Notes: a model not told the origin generated them from the sequence alone. A stretch of 64,000 nucleotides of DNA from Chryseobacterium oncorhynchi (GCF_002899895.1 NZ_PPEI02000005.1:1-64000); one strand, 5' to 3'. Shown: positions 50,505-59,676, counted from the first letter of the stretch. Translations and numbers: made by a program.

Positions 50505-51842
50505 TTGAAAACCCACTTCATTGCCATTGGCGGGAGCGCCATGCACAATCTTGCCATTGCATTAAAAGATAAAGGATATCAGGTTACAGGTTCAGATGAT
50601 GCTATTTTTGAACCCTCAAGATCCAGACTGGAAAAAAAGGAAATACTTCCCCAGGAAATGGGCTGGTTCCCCGAAAAGATCACGTCAGATATTGATGCTG
50701 TCATCCTTGGAATGCATGCTCATCAGGACAATCCTGAGTTGGCAAGAGCAAAGGAACTGGGATTAAAGATATATTCCTATCCTGAATTCCTATACGAGCA
50801 GTCAAAGAATAAAACCAGAGTTGTTATTGCAGGTTCACATGGTAAAACTACCATTACCTCAATGATTCTTCACGTATTAAACTTCCACCAGAAAGATGTA
50901 GATTTTATGGTAGGAGCGCAATTGGAAGGTTTTGACTGTATGGTAAAACTAACACAGGATAATGATTTCATGGTACTGGAAGGGGATGAATACCTTTCCT
51001 CTCCTATTGACCTGCGCTCTAAGTTTTTGCTGTATCAACCGAATATTGCTTTAATGAGCGGTATAGCATGGGATCATATCAATGTTTTCAAAACGTTTGA
51101 TGATTATATTGAACAGTTCAGAAAATTTGTAGCCAGCATTACTGCAGGAGGAGTTTTAGTATATAATGAAGAAGATCCTGAAGTGGTAAAGGTGGTGGAA
51201 AATGCTGAAAATTACTTCAGAAAAATTCCTTATAAAACACCTGAATATGAGATCAACAATGGAAAAGTATACTTAAAAACTGAAATGGGAGATGTTCCTC
51301 TTTCTGTTTTTGGAGCGCACAACCTGTTGAATCTTGAAGGAGCAAGACATATCTGCCGTCAACTGGGAATTATGGATGAGGATTTCTATGAAGCAATCAT
51401 GAGCTTTAAAGGAGCTTCCAAGCGTCTTGAAAAGGTTGAAAGAGAAGATAAAGGAACACTTTATAAAGACTTTGCCCATGCACCAAGTAAGGTAAAGGCT
51501 GCTGTAAAAGCATTCAAGGAACAGTTTAAGAATGAAAAGAAGTACGGTTTCCTTGAACTTCATACGTATTCAAGCTTAAATCCTATCTTTTTAGAGCAAT
51601 ATGACCATGCAATGGATGGTTTAGAGGAAGCTATCGTATTCTATTCTGAAGATGCTTTAAAAATCAAAAGAATGGAACCAATTTCTCCGGAATTCATTAA
51701 GGAAAAATTCAAGAATGAAAATTTAAGAGTTTTCACTAATGCTGAGGATCTACATGCCTATTGGAATACATTAGATAAAACGAATGGGGTTTATCTGATG
51801 ATGAGCTCAGGAAACTTTGGAGGACTGGATCTTACGAAATAA
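50505..51842 (+). CDS. mpl: Mpl-type Mur ligase (UDP-MurNAc : L-Ala-D-Glu-mDAP ligase)
   Basis: A 445-residue Mur ligase. The N-terminal Rossmann part (HFIAIGGSAMHNLAIALKDKGYQVTGSDD) begins at a TTG start, the only sensible start 6 bp after the previous stop. The ATP-binding motif is VVIAGSHGKTTITSM, with central WDHINVFKTFDDY and C-terminal domain KDFAHAPSKVKAAVKAF. Mpl reattaches recycled tripeptide to UDP-MurNAc. MurC is the main alternative, but the GGSAMHNLA start and length favour Mpl. It is last in its operon, with a strong terminator. Confidence 0.88.
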   Translation: MKTHFIAIGGSAMHNLAIALKDKGYQVTGSDDAIFEPSRSRLEKKEILPQEMGWFPEKITSDIDAVILGMHAHQDNPELARAKELGLKIYSYPEFLYEQSKNKTRVVIAGSHGKTTITSMILHVLNFHQKDVDFMVGAQLEGFDCMVKLTQDNDFMVLEGDEYLSSPIDLRSKFLLYQPNIALMSGIAWDHINVFKTFDDYIEQFRKFVASITAGGVLVYNEEDPEVVKVVENAENYFRKIPYKTPEYEINNGKVYLKTEMGDVPLSVFGAHNLLNLEGARHICRQLGIMDEDFYEAIMSFKGASKRLEKVEREDKGTLYKDFAHAPSKVKAAVKAFKEQFKNEKKYGFLELHTYSSLNPIFLEQYDHAMDGLEEAIVFYSEDALKIKRMEPISPEFIKEKFKNENLRVFTNAEDLHAYWNTLDKTNGVYLMMSSGNFGGLDLTK

Positions 51843-51897
51843 ATTAACTTGAAAATTTGATAATGAGAGCTTTCATGTCAAATTTCTACATACAAAC

Positions 51898-51929
51898 AAA
51901 ATTCCTTTCAGTAGCTGAAAGGAATTTTT
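51898..51929 (+). terminator. Terminator of the NUDIX-plsC-mpl operon
   Basis: 12-bp perfect stem AATTCCTTTCAG / CTGAAAGGAATT with a 3-base loop and T run. Confidence 0.9.
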
Positions 51930-51973
51930 ATTTTCTTTAATACTTACAAAATAGGTTTGAAGTATGCTCAACA

Positions 51974-53050
51974 TCATACTGATTTTATCTCGTTCTCCTC
52001 AGATAGATCTATGAGGTTTCTCAGAATCTCCTCTGTGGATAATTCACTGTAATCATGAATAGACTGCCCCGCCCAAAGCCCTACAAAATCTATATTTTGC
52101 TGATCTTTAGCCGCCTTACGTAACCCATTTGTCAATTTATTCTGATAAGGATAGGGTAAAATATATTCTGTATCTTCAACAACCTCAATGTACTTATTTC
52201 TAACCCCTCTGGCATATCGTCCTGAAAAGCTTTTCGTTAAAATAATTTCATCTTCTTTAACCTTTCTAAGTCTCTCTTTTTCAAAAGGCTGTAAAGAACT
52301 TTCCTTGGATGCCAGCAAAAGATTTCCCACCTGAAAACCCTTTGCTCCAAGGTCTTTTACCGCACACAAAGTTTTTGCATTATAAATTCCGCCAGCATAG
52401 ATTAATGGAACATTGACATGATCATAAACCTGCGACAATAAAGACAGGCCTCCAATCTGCAAAACATGGTCAGGATCAAAGGTACCTCGGTGTCCACCAG
52501 CTTCTGTTCCTTGTACACAAATGATATCAATTCCTGATTTTTCTAAAATTAAAGCCTCTTTTACTGAAGTGCATGTACCAATAAGCACCACTCTATTTTC
52601 TTTTAGCTTTTGAATACTTTCATCATCAAGATTTCCAAAAGTAAAACTCAGAATCTTACAACCCTCTTCAATTATTGACTCTACCTGCTCATGATAACTT
52701 CTTATCCTGATGTTTTCAAGATCGGGAAGATTAACTTCAATATTATTTACCTTAGCCAATTGCTCAAGAAATTGCTTAGTTTTCGCAAATTGATCTTTTA
52801 AAGTATCGGTTATCTCGGGAATCTGATGTACAAAAATATTGACAGCAAACGGTTTATCCGTAAGAGTTTTTGTTTCCCTGATCAGCTTAATAGATTCATC
52901 TGCTGAGAGATCACCCAAAGCCAGTGATCCTAAACAGTTTGCATTTGATGCAGCAGCCGTCATTTGTGGAGTACTCACACCAAACATCGGAGCCTGAATT
53001 AAAGGATATTGTATTCCTAATTTTTTACTGATTGTATCCGGCCAAAACAT
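51974..53050 (-). CDS. Nitronate monooxygenase family FMN enzyme
   Basis: A 358-residue TIM-barrel flavoprotein. The N-terminus YPLIQAPMFGVSTPQMTAAA, the phosphate-binding AGGIYNAKTLCAVKDLGAKGFQVG and ICVQGTEAGGHRGTFD (with the catalytic His of the class) match 2-nitropropane dioxygenase/nitronate monooxygenase. It oxidises alkyl nitronates and protects against propionate 3-nitronate. It is monocistronic as far as seen. Physiological substrate is inferred from family. Confidence 0.9.
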   Translation of the reverse strand: MFWPDTISKKLGIQYPLIQAPMFGVSTPQMTAAASNANCLGSLALGDLSADESIKLIRETKTLTDKPFAVNIFVHQIPEITDTLKDQFAKTKQFLEQLAKVNNIEVNLPDLENIRIRSYHEQVESIIEEGCKILSFTFGNLDDESIQKLKENRVVLIGTCTSVKEALILEKSGIDIICVQGTEAGGHRGTFDPDHVLQIGGLSLLSQVYDHVNVPLIYAGGIYNAKTLCAVKDLGAKGFQVGNLLLASKESSLQPFEKERLRKVKEDEIILTKSFSGRYARGVRNKYIEVVEDTEYILPYPYQNKLTNGLRKAAKDQQNIDFVGLWAGQSIHDYSELSTEEILRNLIDLSEENEIKSV

Positions 53051-53138
53051 AAGAATAATTTTAATTAAAAAGGTACAAAAAATATGAATCGTTCAGTATC
53101 AATAGGATATGATATTACTCACTCCGATATCACTTATT

Positions 53139-53360
53139 TTATCCAAGCTTGATATTTAAAAAATCCGCGTTATTTGTTTTTATTTTCTCATAATCAAAAG
53201 GGCTCATCTGAAAAATGAAGTTAAAATCATGATCAATTAATAATTCAGCAGCTAAAAGTCTTTCACAAAAACCATCATATTGAGAATACGAAAAAATATA
53301 GTCACTGTTTAAAGTGACCATATTTTTATCTTCATCGAATCTTTTAGTATAAATCCACAT
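53139..53360 (-). CDS. Small hypothetical protein after the aldo/keto reductase
   Basis: A 73-residue soluble protein (MWIYTKRFDEDKNMVTLNSD...) with no recognised motif. It starts 7 bp after the aldo/keto reductase stop, so it is probably cotranscribed and translationally linked. No homology recalled. Moderate confidence that it is a true gene. Confidence 0.5.
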   Translation of the reverse strand: MWIYTKRFDEDKNMVTLNSDYIFSYSQYDGFCERLLAAELLIDHDFNFIFQMSPFDYEKIKTNNADFLNIKLG

Positions 53361-53367
53361 TAAGCTG

Positions 53368-54243
53368 CTAGATATCTGCTACAGCATTCAGCATCTTCTG
53401 CTCCCATTCAGGATCTTTAGGATCAAAGAACAATCTCTTTCCTGTATCTAAAGAACGAACAACATTCATTTCATCTTCTGTCAGTTCAAAATCAAATACA
53501 TTAAAGTTTTCTTCAATTCTGGATGGAGTCACAGACTTTGGGATTACCACAAAACCTTCCTGCAGATGCCATCTTAAAATCACCTGAGCTACGGTTTTAT
53601 TATACTTTTCAGCAATGGCTTTTAGTTCTGTATTGCTTAAAAGATTAGCATTTCCGTTTCCAAGCGGGCTCCACGGTTGAGTAATAATATTATTTTCTCT
53701 GTCGTATACTTGTAATTCTTTTTGCTGGAATACCGGATGCAGTTCAATCTGATTGATTACCGGTAAAACTGTTGAATTAGCTTTTAATTCCTCTAACTTC
53801 TCAACGGTGAAATTACACACCCCAATTGCCTTAATTTTCCCCTCTTTGTACAACTCTTCTAAAGCTTTCCATGTTCCCAGGAAATCTCCGTAAGGCCAAT
53901 GAATAAGATACATATCAAGATAATCCATCTGCAATCTGTTCAATGTTCTCTGGAATGCACTCTTTGCTTTTTCATAACCATGATCCTGAACCCAAACCTT
54001 AGAAGTGATGAATAATTCATCTCTATCTACACCGCTATTTTTCACGGCAGTTCCTACAGCCGTTTCATTCTGATAAATGGCAGCAGTATCAATCATTCTG
54101 TATCCGGTTTGGATAGCTTTAATGACTGCATTCTCACATTCTTTCAGGTCTTCCATCTGCCAAACTCCAAAGCCTAAAGCAGGAATGTCAACTCCATTAT
54201 TTAAAGTTACTACAGGTTGTCCTGTATAGGTTTTCTTTTGCAT
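53368..54243 (-). CDS. Aldo/keto reductase, AKR5-like
   Basis: A 291-residue NADPH-dependent oxidoreductase with the AKR tetrad: Asp and Tyr in MIDTAAIYQNE, Lys in FITSKVW and His in YLIHWPYGD. The coenzyme site IPKSVTPSRIEENF is present near residue 240. The segment GVWQMEDLKECENAV is typical of 2,5-diketo-gluconate-reductase-like enzymes that reduce aldehydes and ketoacids. The substrate cannot be assigned. Upstream is a repeat-containing spacer. Confidence 0.93.
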   Translation of the reverse strand: MQKKTYTGQPVVTLNNGVDIPALGFGVWQMEDLKECENAVIKAIQTGYRMIDTAAIYQNETAVGTAVKNSGVDRDELFITSKVWVQDHGYEKAKSAFQRTLNRLQMDYLDMYLIHWPYGDFLGTWKALEELYKEGKIKAIGVCNFTVEKLEELKANSTVLPVINQIELHPVFQQKELQVYDRENNIITQPWSPLGNGNANLLSNTELKAIAEKYNKTVAQVILRWHLQEGFVVIPKSVTPSRIEENFNVFDFELTEDEMNVVRSLDTGKRLFFDPKDPEWEQKMLNAVADI

Positions 54244-54372
54244 AAATCTTTATTTTAATTATTAATATAAAGTGATTACACAAATTTGCTACAAAAAATC
54301 GGAACTACGACTTACCAATTTTACTGTTTTTTGTTAAAAAATGTTATTTAATAAGCTTTTAAATGCTGTTGA

Positions 54373-54528
54373 AAAACGCAAAGGCGCAAGGATTTTATTT
54401 CTGATAAAATTGAATTCTGCTACTTCCTATTGAAATAATTAAAAAGCCCAAGTCTCGCTTAAAATCTTCGATTTTCTTGTGTCTTAAAAGCAGTATGTTA
54501 TTTTAAATTCTTTGCGCTTTCGCGTTTT
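54373..54528. repeat. 156-bp imperfect inverted repeat element, MITE/REP-like
   Basis: The outer arms match inverted at about 20 of 25 positions, starting AAAACGCAAAGGCGCAAG on the left and ending CTTTGCGCTTTCGCGTTTT on the right. TGCT / AGCA lies further in, and a central hairpin AAAATC-TTC-GATTTT (54461-54475) sits near the middle. It contains no ORF. It lies between divergent genes and resembles small intergenic repeats dispersed in Flavobacteriia. Confidence 0.55.
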
Positions 54529-54621
54529 AAACAATTTACACTCAAATCAACCGATATAAAACATGTTTCTAACATCCCACTAATAATCTCTATTTTCCTA
54601 TTTTTGTATAAATTTCAAATC

Positions 54622-55056
54622 ATGTCACACCCAATCAGACTCGCTAATGCAGAAGATTATCCAAGAATTATGGAAATTTGGGAATCTGCTGTAAAGGCAA
54701 CACACGATTTTCTTGCTGAAGAAGACTTTAATTATTTCAAGGAAGCTATTCCAAGAGATTACCTGCCAAATCTGGAGGTTTATTTGATTACTGAAAATGA
54801 TGACGCCAAGGGTTTTGCCTCTGTGGCTGACGGAAACCTGGAGATGCTTTTCATTCACAACGATACTCGCGGAAAAGGCTATGGAAAAGAACTTTATCAG
54901 TTTATGAAAGAGAAGACCGGTCTTACCAAAGTAGATGTTAATGAACAAAACCCTCAGGCCATTGGGTTTTATGAAAAAATGGGATTCAAAAAGATAGGAA
55001 GGTCTGAGAAAGATGGTTCAGGAAAAGACTATCCACTTATTCATATGAGTCTGTAA
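54622..55056 (+). CDS. GNAT family N-acetyltransferase
   Basis: A 144-residue acetyltransferase from ATG 54622 (MSHPIRLANAEDYPRI); an in-frame TTG at 54604 lies inside a TATTTTTG -7-like box (54599-54606). The acetyl-CoA binding loop is HNDTRGKGYGKELYQF and the C-terminal motif VNEQNPQAIGFYEKMGF. YafP/YjaB-like layout. The substrate is unknown. The next gene starts directly after the stop codon. Confidence 0.88.
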   Translation: MSHPIRLANAEDYPRIMEIWESAVKATHDFLAEEDFNYFKEAIPRDYLPNLEVYLITENDDAKGFASVADGNLEMLFIHNDTRGKGYGKELYQFMKEKTGLTKVDVNEQNPQAIGFYEKMGFKKIGRSEKDGSGKDYPLIHMSL

Positions 55057-55524
55057 ATGGAACAATTTACATTTAATAAAATCGCCAAGGATTCGGAAAT
55101 TCCTTATAAATTACTATTGTTAGCTGACGAAACCACCGAAGCCATTAATCAATATATTTTCAGCTCCGATATCTATCTTTTACATGACGGAACTGAAAAT
55201 ATTGCCGTCATGGCATTGCATAAAAATAATGATGCTGAGCTGGAACTTAAAAACATTGCCGTTATTGAAAGCTATAGAAGTAAAGGAATTGGAAGCATTT
55301 TAATCAATAAGGCTAAGGAAATTGCCCATGAAAACAAGTATAAACTCCTTACGGTGGGAACTTCAGATACTGGCTTCCAACAGATCAGGTTTTATGAAAA
55401 AAATGGCTTTGTAAAGACCGGAATACGCAAAGATTTTTTCATAGAAAACTATCCCACACCTATTTATGAAAACGGATTACAGATGCGGGATATGGTTTTA
55501 CTTACCCATTACCTTTCGGAATAG
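55057..55524 (+). CDS. GNAT family N-acetyltransferase, second copy
   Basis: A 155-residue acetyltransferase with the acetyl-CoA loop IESYRSKGIGSILINKAKE and RFYEKNGFVKTG. Unlike its neighbour it has AVMALHKNNDAELELKNIAV as the strand before the loop. The ATG abuts the previous stop codon (translational coupling). Its last 27 bp overlap the convergent LysR gene. Substrate unknown. Confidence 0.87.
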   Translation: MEQFTFNKIAKDSEIPYKLLLLADETTEAINQYIFSSDIYLLHDGTENIAVMALHKNNDAELELKNIAVIESYRSKGIGSILINKAKEIAHENKYKLLTVGTSDTGFQQIRFYEKNGFVKTGIRKDFFIENYPTPIYENGLQMRDMVLLTHYLSE

Positions 55525-56397
55525 CTCTTTAATATGATCTATTTCTGATTGATAATTTGTTTTTTTCCTACAACCGAAATACAGAGTATTTTCCAGTTTT
55601 TTCTTACCCTCCCAAATCAGTTTCACATTTCCGCTTTCTATTTCATTCTTGCATAAAAAATCAGGAACAACAGCCAGTCCGGCTCCTCCTTTCAGACAAC
55701 GGATGATAGAATTTAAATTCGGGACGATATAATTCGGGCGGAAATTAGGTTTATGACCAAAATTTAGGGTCCAAAACTGGAAAAGATGCTCCATATCTCC
55801 GGTGGTTCCATACCATTTTTCATTCTTCAGCCATTCTTCGATCTGCTCTGCATCCCTTGTTTTTAAAACTTTATTGAAACTATTGGTATCAACATCCTTT
55901 CCACCTACCAGAATGATTTGTTCGGAAGAAAATGCCTCGTGTTCTATATTCGGTGACGATCCTTTTTTTGGAGTGATGATAAGATCAAGAATTCCTTTAT
56001 CCAGTTGATCCAGCATCTCAGGATATTCTCCAAAACTGATAATCAGGTTAAAAGGTAAAGTAGAAACATACTGTTCCAAAGTCGTCTGAAAAGTTTCAAA
56101 ACACATCCCCACACTAATGGTTGGCGTATGTTTTTCTGTAGACTTCTGAAAATTTTTCTCTACATCTTCCAGTTTGGTAATAGGTTCAGCAACTGCATTG
56201 AACAATACTTTTCCTCTTTCTGTGGGAATCATCTTCCGGCCAGTTCTATCAAACAGTTTATATCCTACATACGCTTCCAGAGAACTTAAATGCAGGCTTA
56301 CTCCGGGCTGTGAAATAAACAATGAATCTGCAGCTCCTGTCAATGTTCCAGTTTTATATATGGCTTTAAAAGTACGATACCATTCTAAATTGACCAT
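55498..56397 (-). CDS. LysR family transcriptional regulator
   Basis: A 299-residue protein with an N-terminal winged helix-turn-helix (WYRTFKAIYKTGTLTGAADSLFISQPGVSLHLSSLEAYVG trimmed to AADSLFISQPGVSLHLSSLE) and a periplasmic-binding-like effector domain (ISVGMCFETFQTTLEQY to AGLAVVPDF). LysR proteins usually control a divergent or nearby gene. The target here is not evident; the alpha/beta hydrolase at 56632 on the same strand is one candidate. Confidence 0.92.
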   Translation of the reverse strand: MVNLEWYRTFKAIYKTGTLTGAADSLFISQPGVSLHLSSLEAYVGYKLFDRTGRKMIPTERGKVLFNAVAEPITKLEDVEKNFQKSTEKHTPTISVGMCFETFQTTLEQYVSTLPFNLIISFGEYPEMLDQLDKGILDLIITPKKGSSPNIEHEAFSSEQIILVGGKDVDTNSFNKVLKTRDAEQIEEWLKNEKWYGTTGDMEHLFQFWTLNFGHKPNFRPNYIVPNLNSIIRCLKGGAGLAVVPDFLCKNEIESGNVKLIWEGKKKLENTLYFGCRKKTNYQSEIDHIKELFRKVMGK

Positions 56398-56631
56398 TAT
56401 CTAAATTATTAATATTCTGATACAAAATTACAAAATAATTATAATACTGATCGATAACTTAATGAGAGAAGAGAGCTTAAAGCTGGAAGAGAAGAGCTAA
56501 TATACCTTATACAACAATCATCACCTGACTTTATTGATTTTTTAAATTATTTAATCAAAATAACAACTATAAATAATCCGTATAATAGTAATTTACTGCT
56601 TCTTTCTCCCAACTTCTGCCTCTTAATTATA

Positions 56632-57567
56632 TTATTTTAGCATCTGAATGATTGAATTCTGGAACTTTTCCGACTCATCTTTATGAATCTGATGTCCTGA
56701 ATTTTCAAATAAAACCAAGTCTTTCTTAGGTGCCTTTACTTTTTGGAAATATTCAGTAGTAATTCTGGTAGAGGTTTGAACATCATTTTTACCTACAAAG
56801 AAATAAATAGGACAATCTACTTTCTTTAAAGTTTTTGGCAAGTCGATATTCATCACTTCGTTCCATGCAGGTGACCATGTTTTTGACCATTGAAGAAAGC
56901 CTTTCTTGAAATCATCAGTTTTTACATATTGCTTCCCATCTTTATAAAAAAGCCATTTTCTTAAATAGAACAGGTCTTCATCTACCTTGAACGGGATTTG
57001 TACACTTGCTAATTCTTTAGTGGCAACAGGATCTTCTTTAAAATGATCTTTTAAAATCTGAAGCAATTCTTTCTCGCTCTCTAGTTGACTCACAACAGGA
57101 TTTACTGCAAAATAAGCATGCAATAGATTAGGATGATTTCTTACGATATAAAAACCTAAAGCATTTCCCCAAGAACTACCCAATAGATATATTTTTTCCT
57201 GTTTTAATTCTTTTCTCAGGAAATTGATAACCTGATAGGTATCTTTTCCCATAAGCTCCACTGAAGGCTGAACGGGAGATGGATTTAATTCCAATGTTTT
57301 TCCGGCGTCTCTCTGATCCCACTGAACAATGGTAAATTTATTTTTTAAAATATTGGTAAAAGAATCTGCATTTTTCCTCATTGAGCTTCCGGGTCCTCCT
57401 GATAAAAAGAGCAGTATAGGCTTGGTAGAATCATCTGTTTTAATGTCTATAGCTTGCTTTATTCCACCAATTTCCGGAGTAAGTAAAGTATCTATTTTTC
57501 CTTTGTGTAATTGTGCTATACAAAATACTGATAATAGTAAAAAAATAAAAAGGCTTGTCTTTTTCAT
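56632..57567 (-). CDS. Secreted alpha/beta hydrolase, proline-iminopeptidase-like
   Basis: A 311-residue exported hydrolase with signal peptide MKKTSLFIFLLLSVFCIAQ, starting at ATG 57567. The oxyanion motif is FLSGGPGSS and the nucleophile elbow LLGSSWGNALG (Ser in GSSWG). The acid probably lies in FFVGKNDVQTST, and the terminal His in FENSGHQIHKDE. This is the layout of S33 aminopeptidases and tripeptide hydrolases. An in-frame start at 57594 would spoil the signal peptide. Upstream carries a 22-bp-phased direct repeat. Confidence 0.85.
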   Translation of the reverse strand: MKKTSLFIFLLLSVFCIAQLHKGKIDTLLTPEIGGIKQAIDIKTDDSTKPILLFLSGGPGSSMRKNADSFTNILKNKFTIVQWDQRDAGKTLELNPSPVQPSVELMGKDTYQVINFLRKELKQEKIYLLGSSWGNALGFYIVRNHPNLLHAYFAVNPVVSQLESEKELLQILKDHFKEDPVATKELASVQIPFKVDEDLFYLRKWLFYKDGKQYVKTDDFKKGFLQWSKTWSPAWNEVMNIDLPKTLKKVDCPIYFFVGKNDVQTSTRITTEYFQKVKAPKKDLVLFENSGHQIHKDESEKFQNSIIQMLK

Positions 57568-57661
57568 GATTTCTAAGATTTTAATTTGATACAAATATCC
57601 ATCAGATAATTTTCAGAGAAGTCCGAATAAAAATATTCGAACTGATTCCTATAAAAAAATG

Positions 57662-57701
57662 AGTTCGACTTGCTACAAATTAAAGTTCGAATAGTTACAA
57701 A
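57662..57701 (-). promoter_or_regulatory. Two 18-bp direct repeats upstream of the hydrolase gene
   Basis: On the plus strand AGTTCGAcTtGcTACAAA (57662-57679) and AGTTCGAATAGTTACAAA (57684-57701) match at 15 of 18 positions and are 22 bp apart. They lie 95-134 bp upstream of the hydrolase ATG. Candidate operator. Confidence 0.45.
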
Positions 57702-57837
57702 CAACTACAAACCAATTAATTACAATATAAATTATGTATGCTTTTTAATAAAGAAAGAAAATAAAATCTTATATGAACTGTTCATGATAGATACAAAAAC
57801 AACTTTTATTTGTGGATAAAATTTCAATAAAAGAGCA

Positions 57838-58584
57838 TTATAATAACGATACTTTTTCATTTTTTAAAAAGGCAGAGTAATAATCAGGAATATTGCTTTC
57901 TTCAATACCACGCACAGTTTCTTCAAGCGGATAAGCTATCTGTATAATTTCTGGAAAAATCTGTTCTTCATCTAATCTTAAAATTAAATAGGAAGCTAAT
58001 CTGTTCTCTTCTTTCGAACGACCTACAGAACCACAGTTAACTGCCCATTTTCTATTCTCAAACTGTTTTTTAAATGATAAATGAGTATGGCCCATTACAA
58101 TTAAATCAGCCTTTGAATCTTCCAGCATATTCATAAAAACCTCATCATTTTCCGACTCATATAAATAAGTATCATTGCTTTCCAGACTGGAATGCAACAG
58201 TTGAATATTCCAATGCTTATTCCCTATTTTATAGTTTAACTTTAAATGAAAAGGAAGTTCAGCTAAAAATTTTTTATTCTCTTCTGTGATGTATTTCTTA
58301 GAATGATCAATAGCAATAAATCTTGCCTCCGTTTCTTCTTCTGAATGCTTACTTAAAGGAAAAACAGGTAAATCAAAAGCGATTCGTTCATCATGGTTCC
58401 CCAATAAACATGGGATATTCAAGTTTTTAATTTTTTCTATTACTTCATTTCCCCAAGGAGCAAAATCAACAAGATCACCTAAGCAGAATTTTTGACGGAT
58501 TCCTCTTTGCTCAATATCATTCAACACCGCATCCAGCGCAGGAAGATTTCCATGCACATCACTAAAAACTGCTATCTGTATCAT
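57838..58584 (-). CDS. Metallophosphoesterase (calcineurin-like, YfcE-type)
   Basis: A protein of about 248 residues with the full metallophosphoesterase motif set: FSDVHGN, GDLVDF, LGNHDE and MGHTHLSF, plus CGSVG. These ligands hold two metal ions. The family contains phosphodiesterases and protein phosphatases; the substrate here is unknown. Two Met codons (58590, 58584) are possible starts. It is divergent from the mdaB-like gene. Confidence 0.9.
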   Translation of the reverse strand: MIQIAVFSDVHGNLPALDAVLNDIEQRGIRQKFCLGDLVDFAPWGNEVIEKIKNLNIPCLLGNHDERIAFDLPVFPLSKHSEEETEARFIAIDHSKKYITEENKKFLAELPFHLKLNYKIGNKHWNIQLLHSSLESNDTYLYESENDEVFMNMLEDSKADLIVMGHTHLSFKKQFENRKWAVNCGSVGRSKEENRLASYLILRLDEEQIFPEIIQIAYPLEETVRGIEESNIPDYYSAFLKNEKVSLL

Positions 58585-58701
58585 TATCATTCAATTTACA
58601 TAACAAATTTACAAGAGAATGATGAGATCAGGATGAACAGACTGCATGACATTTTACATAAATACAAATATTTTAACTATCATTTTTATAATAGATAAGT
58701 A

Positions 58702-58725
58702 TTAATTATACTATTTTAATTATAC
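58702..58725 (+). promoter_or_regulatory. Perfect 10-bp direct repeat at the mdaB promoter
   Basis: TTAATTATAC occurs at 58702-58711 and 58716-58725 (14-bp period), just upstream of the -7 box at 58738. Candidate site for a repressor or redox regulator. Confidence 0.4.
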
Positions 58726-58737
58726 AAACTTCCATCA

Positions 58738-58745
58738 TAACTTTG
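58738..58745 (+). promoter_or_regulatory. -7 box of the mdaB-like operon
   Basis: TAACTTTG matches TAnnTTTG, 29 bp before the ATG at 58775. Confidence 0.5.
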
Positions 58746-58774
58746 CAGAGTAAAATTTAAACAATCATAAAAAA

Positions 58775-59389
58775 ATGAAAAAAGTACTAATCATCAACGG
58801 AGGACAAAATTTCGGACATTCCGGAGGAAAATATAACCAGACTATTGCAGAAAATACATTAGAAGTTCTTAAGGAATTTGAAAATGTAGAAGTAAAAATA
58901 ACCAATGTGAGTGAAGAATATAATAAAAATGAAGAAGTTCAAAAGTTTGTCTGGGCAGATTATATTATTTATCATACTCCGATCTGGTGGTTCCAGCTTC
59001 CGAATGGATTAAAAAAATATATTGATGAAGTTTTCACTGCAGGTCATGCCAAAGGAATTTACATGAGTGACGGAAGAAATGCGGCCAATCCTGAGATCAA
59101 CTATGGTACAGGAGGAATGCTTGGTGGTAGAAAATATATGCTAACAACAAGCTGGAATGCACCTGCAACCGCATTTACACTTCCGGGAGAATTTTTCAAT
59201 GAAACCAGTGTAGATGATGGACCTTTATTTGGGTTCCATAGAATGAACGCCTTTGTTTCATTAGAAAAAATGGAAAGCTTCCACTTCCATGATGTGGAAA
59301 AGAATGCTAATATAGAGCGTGATATGAAGCTTTACAGAGATCATGTGAGAAACGTATTTGAAAAAGAATTAAAACCGGAATTAGTATAA
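58775..59389 (+). CDS. mdaB: NAD(P)H-dependent quinone reductase, MdaB-like flavodoxin fold
   Basis: A 204-residue flavoprotein of the MdaB/NQO family: LIINGGQNFGHSGGKYN at the FMN/FAD loop, YIIYHTPIWWFQLPNGLKKYIDEVF and GTGGMLGGRKYMLTTSWNAPATAF. MdaB reduces quinones by two electrons and limits redox cycling. It is first in a four-gene operon. Its stop overlaps the next ATG (TAATG arrangement). Confidence 0.92.
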   Translation: MKKVLIINGGQNFGHSGGKYNQTIAENTLEVLKEFENVEVKITNVSEEYNKNEEVQKFVWADYIIYHTPIWWFQLPNGLKKYIDEVFTAGHAKGIYMSDGRNAANPEINYGTGGMLGGRKYMLTTSWNAPATAFTLPGEFFNETSVDDGPLFGFHRMNAFVSLEKMESFHFHDVEKNANIERDMKLYRDHVRNVFEKELKPELV

Positions 59390-59676
59390 TGAAAATTCAC
59401 CTTACAGCAGTTATAAAAGCCAAAGAAGAGCATCAATCAGAAGTATGGGAAGTTCTTCAGAATATGGTAAAAGAAACAAGAAAAGAGGAAGCATGTGAAC
59501 TGTACAATCTTCATCAGGGAATTGAAGACAAAAACCAATTCGTCTTCTATGAAATCTGGAAAAGTGAAGAGGGGTTAGCACAGCATAACCAACAACCTTA
59601 TATTCAAGATTTCGGGGCTTTGGTTGATGAAAAACTTCAGGAGAAACCTCAGATTTATATCACTAGCCTTATTTAA
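59389..59676 (+). CDS. ABM-domain quinol monooxygenase-like protein (YgiN type)
   Basis: A 95-residue antibiotic biosynthesis monooxygenase (ABM) fold protein: IHLTAVIKAKEEHQSEVWEVL, CELYNLHQGIEDKNQFVFYEIWKS and HNQQPYIQDF. In E. coli YgiN is adjacent to and paired with MdaB in a quinone redox cycle. The same pairing here (overlapping genes) supports the call. Confidence 0.9.
   Translation: MKIHLTAVIKAKEEHQSEVWEVLQNMVKETRKEEACELYNLHQGIEDKNQFVFYEIWKSEEGLAQHNQQPYIQDFGALVDEKLQEKPQIYITSLI

Noticed and set aside
54244-54621. Insertion sequence at the inverted repeat
   Set aside because: Too short for a transposase and no ORF; treated as a MITE/REP-like repeat.
57838-58584. Promoter-less or broken metallophosphoesterase
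   Set aside because: All five metal-binding motifs are present and the frame is intact, so the gene is considered functional.
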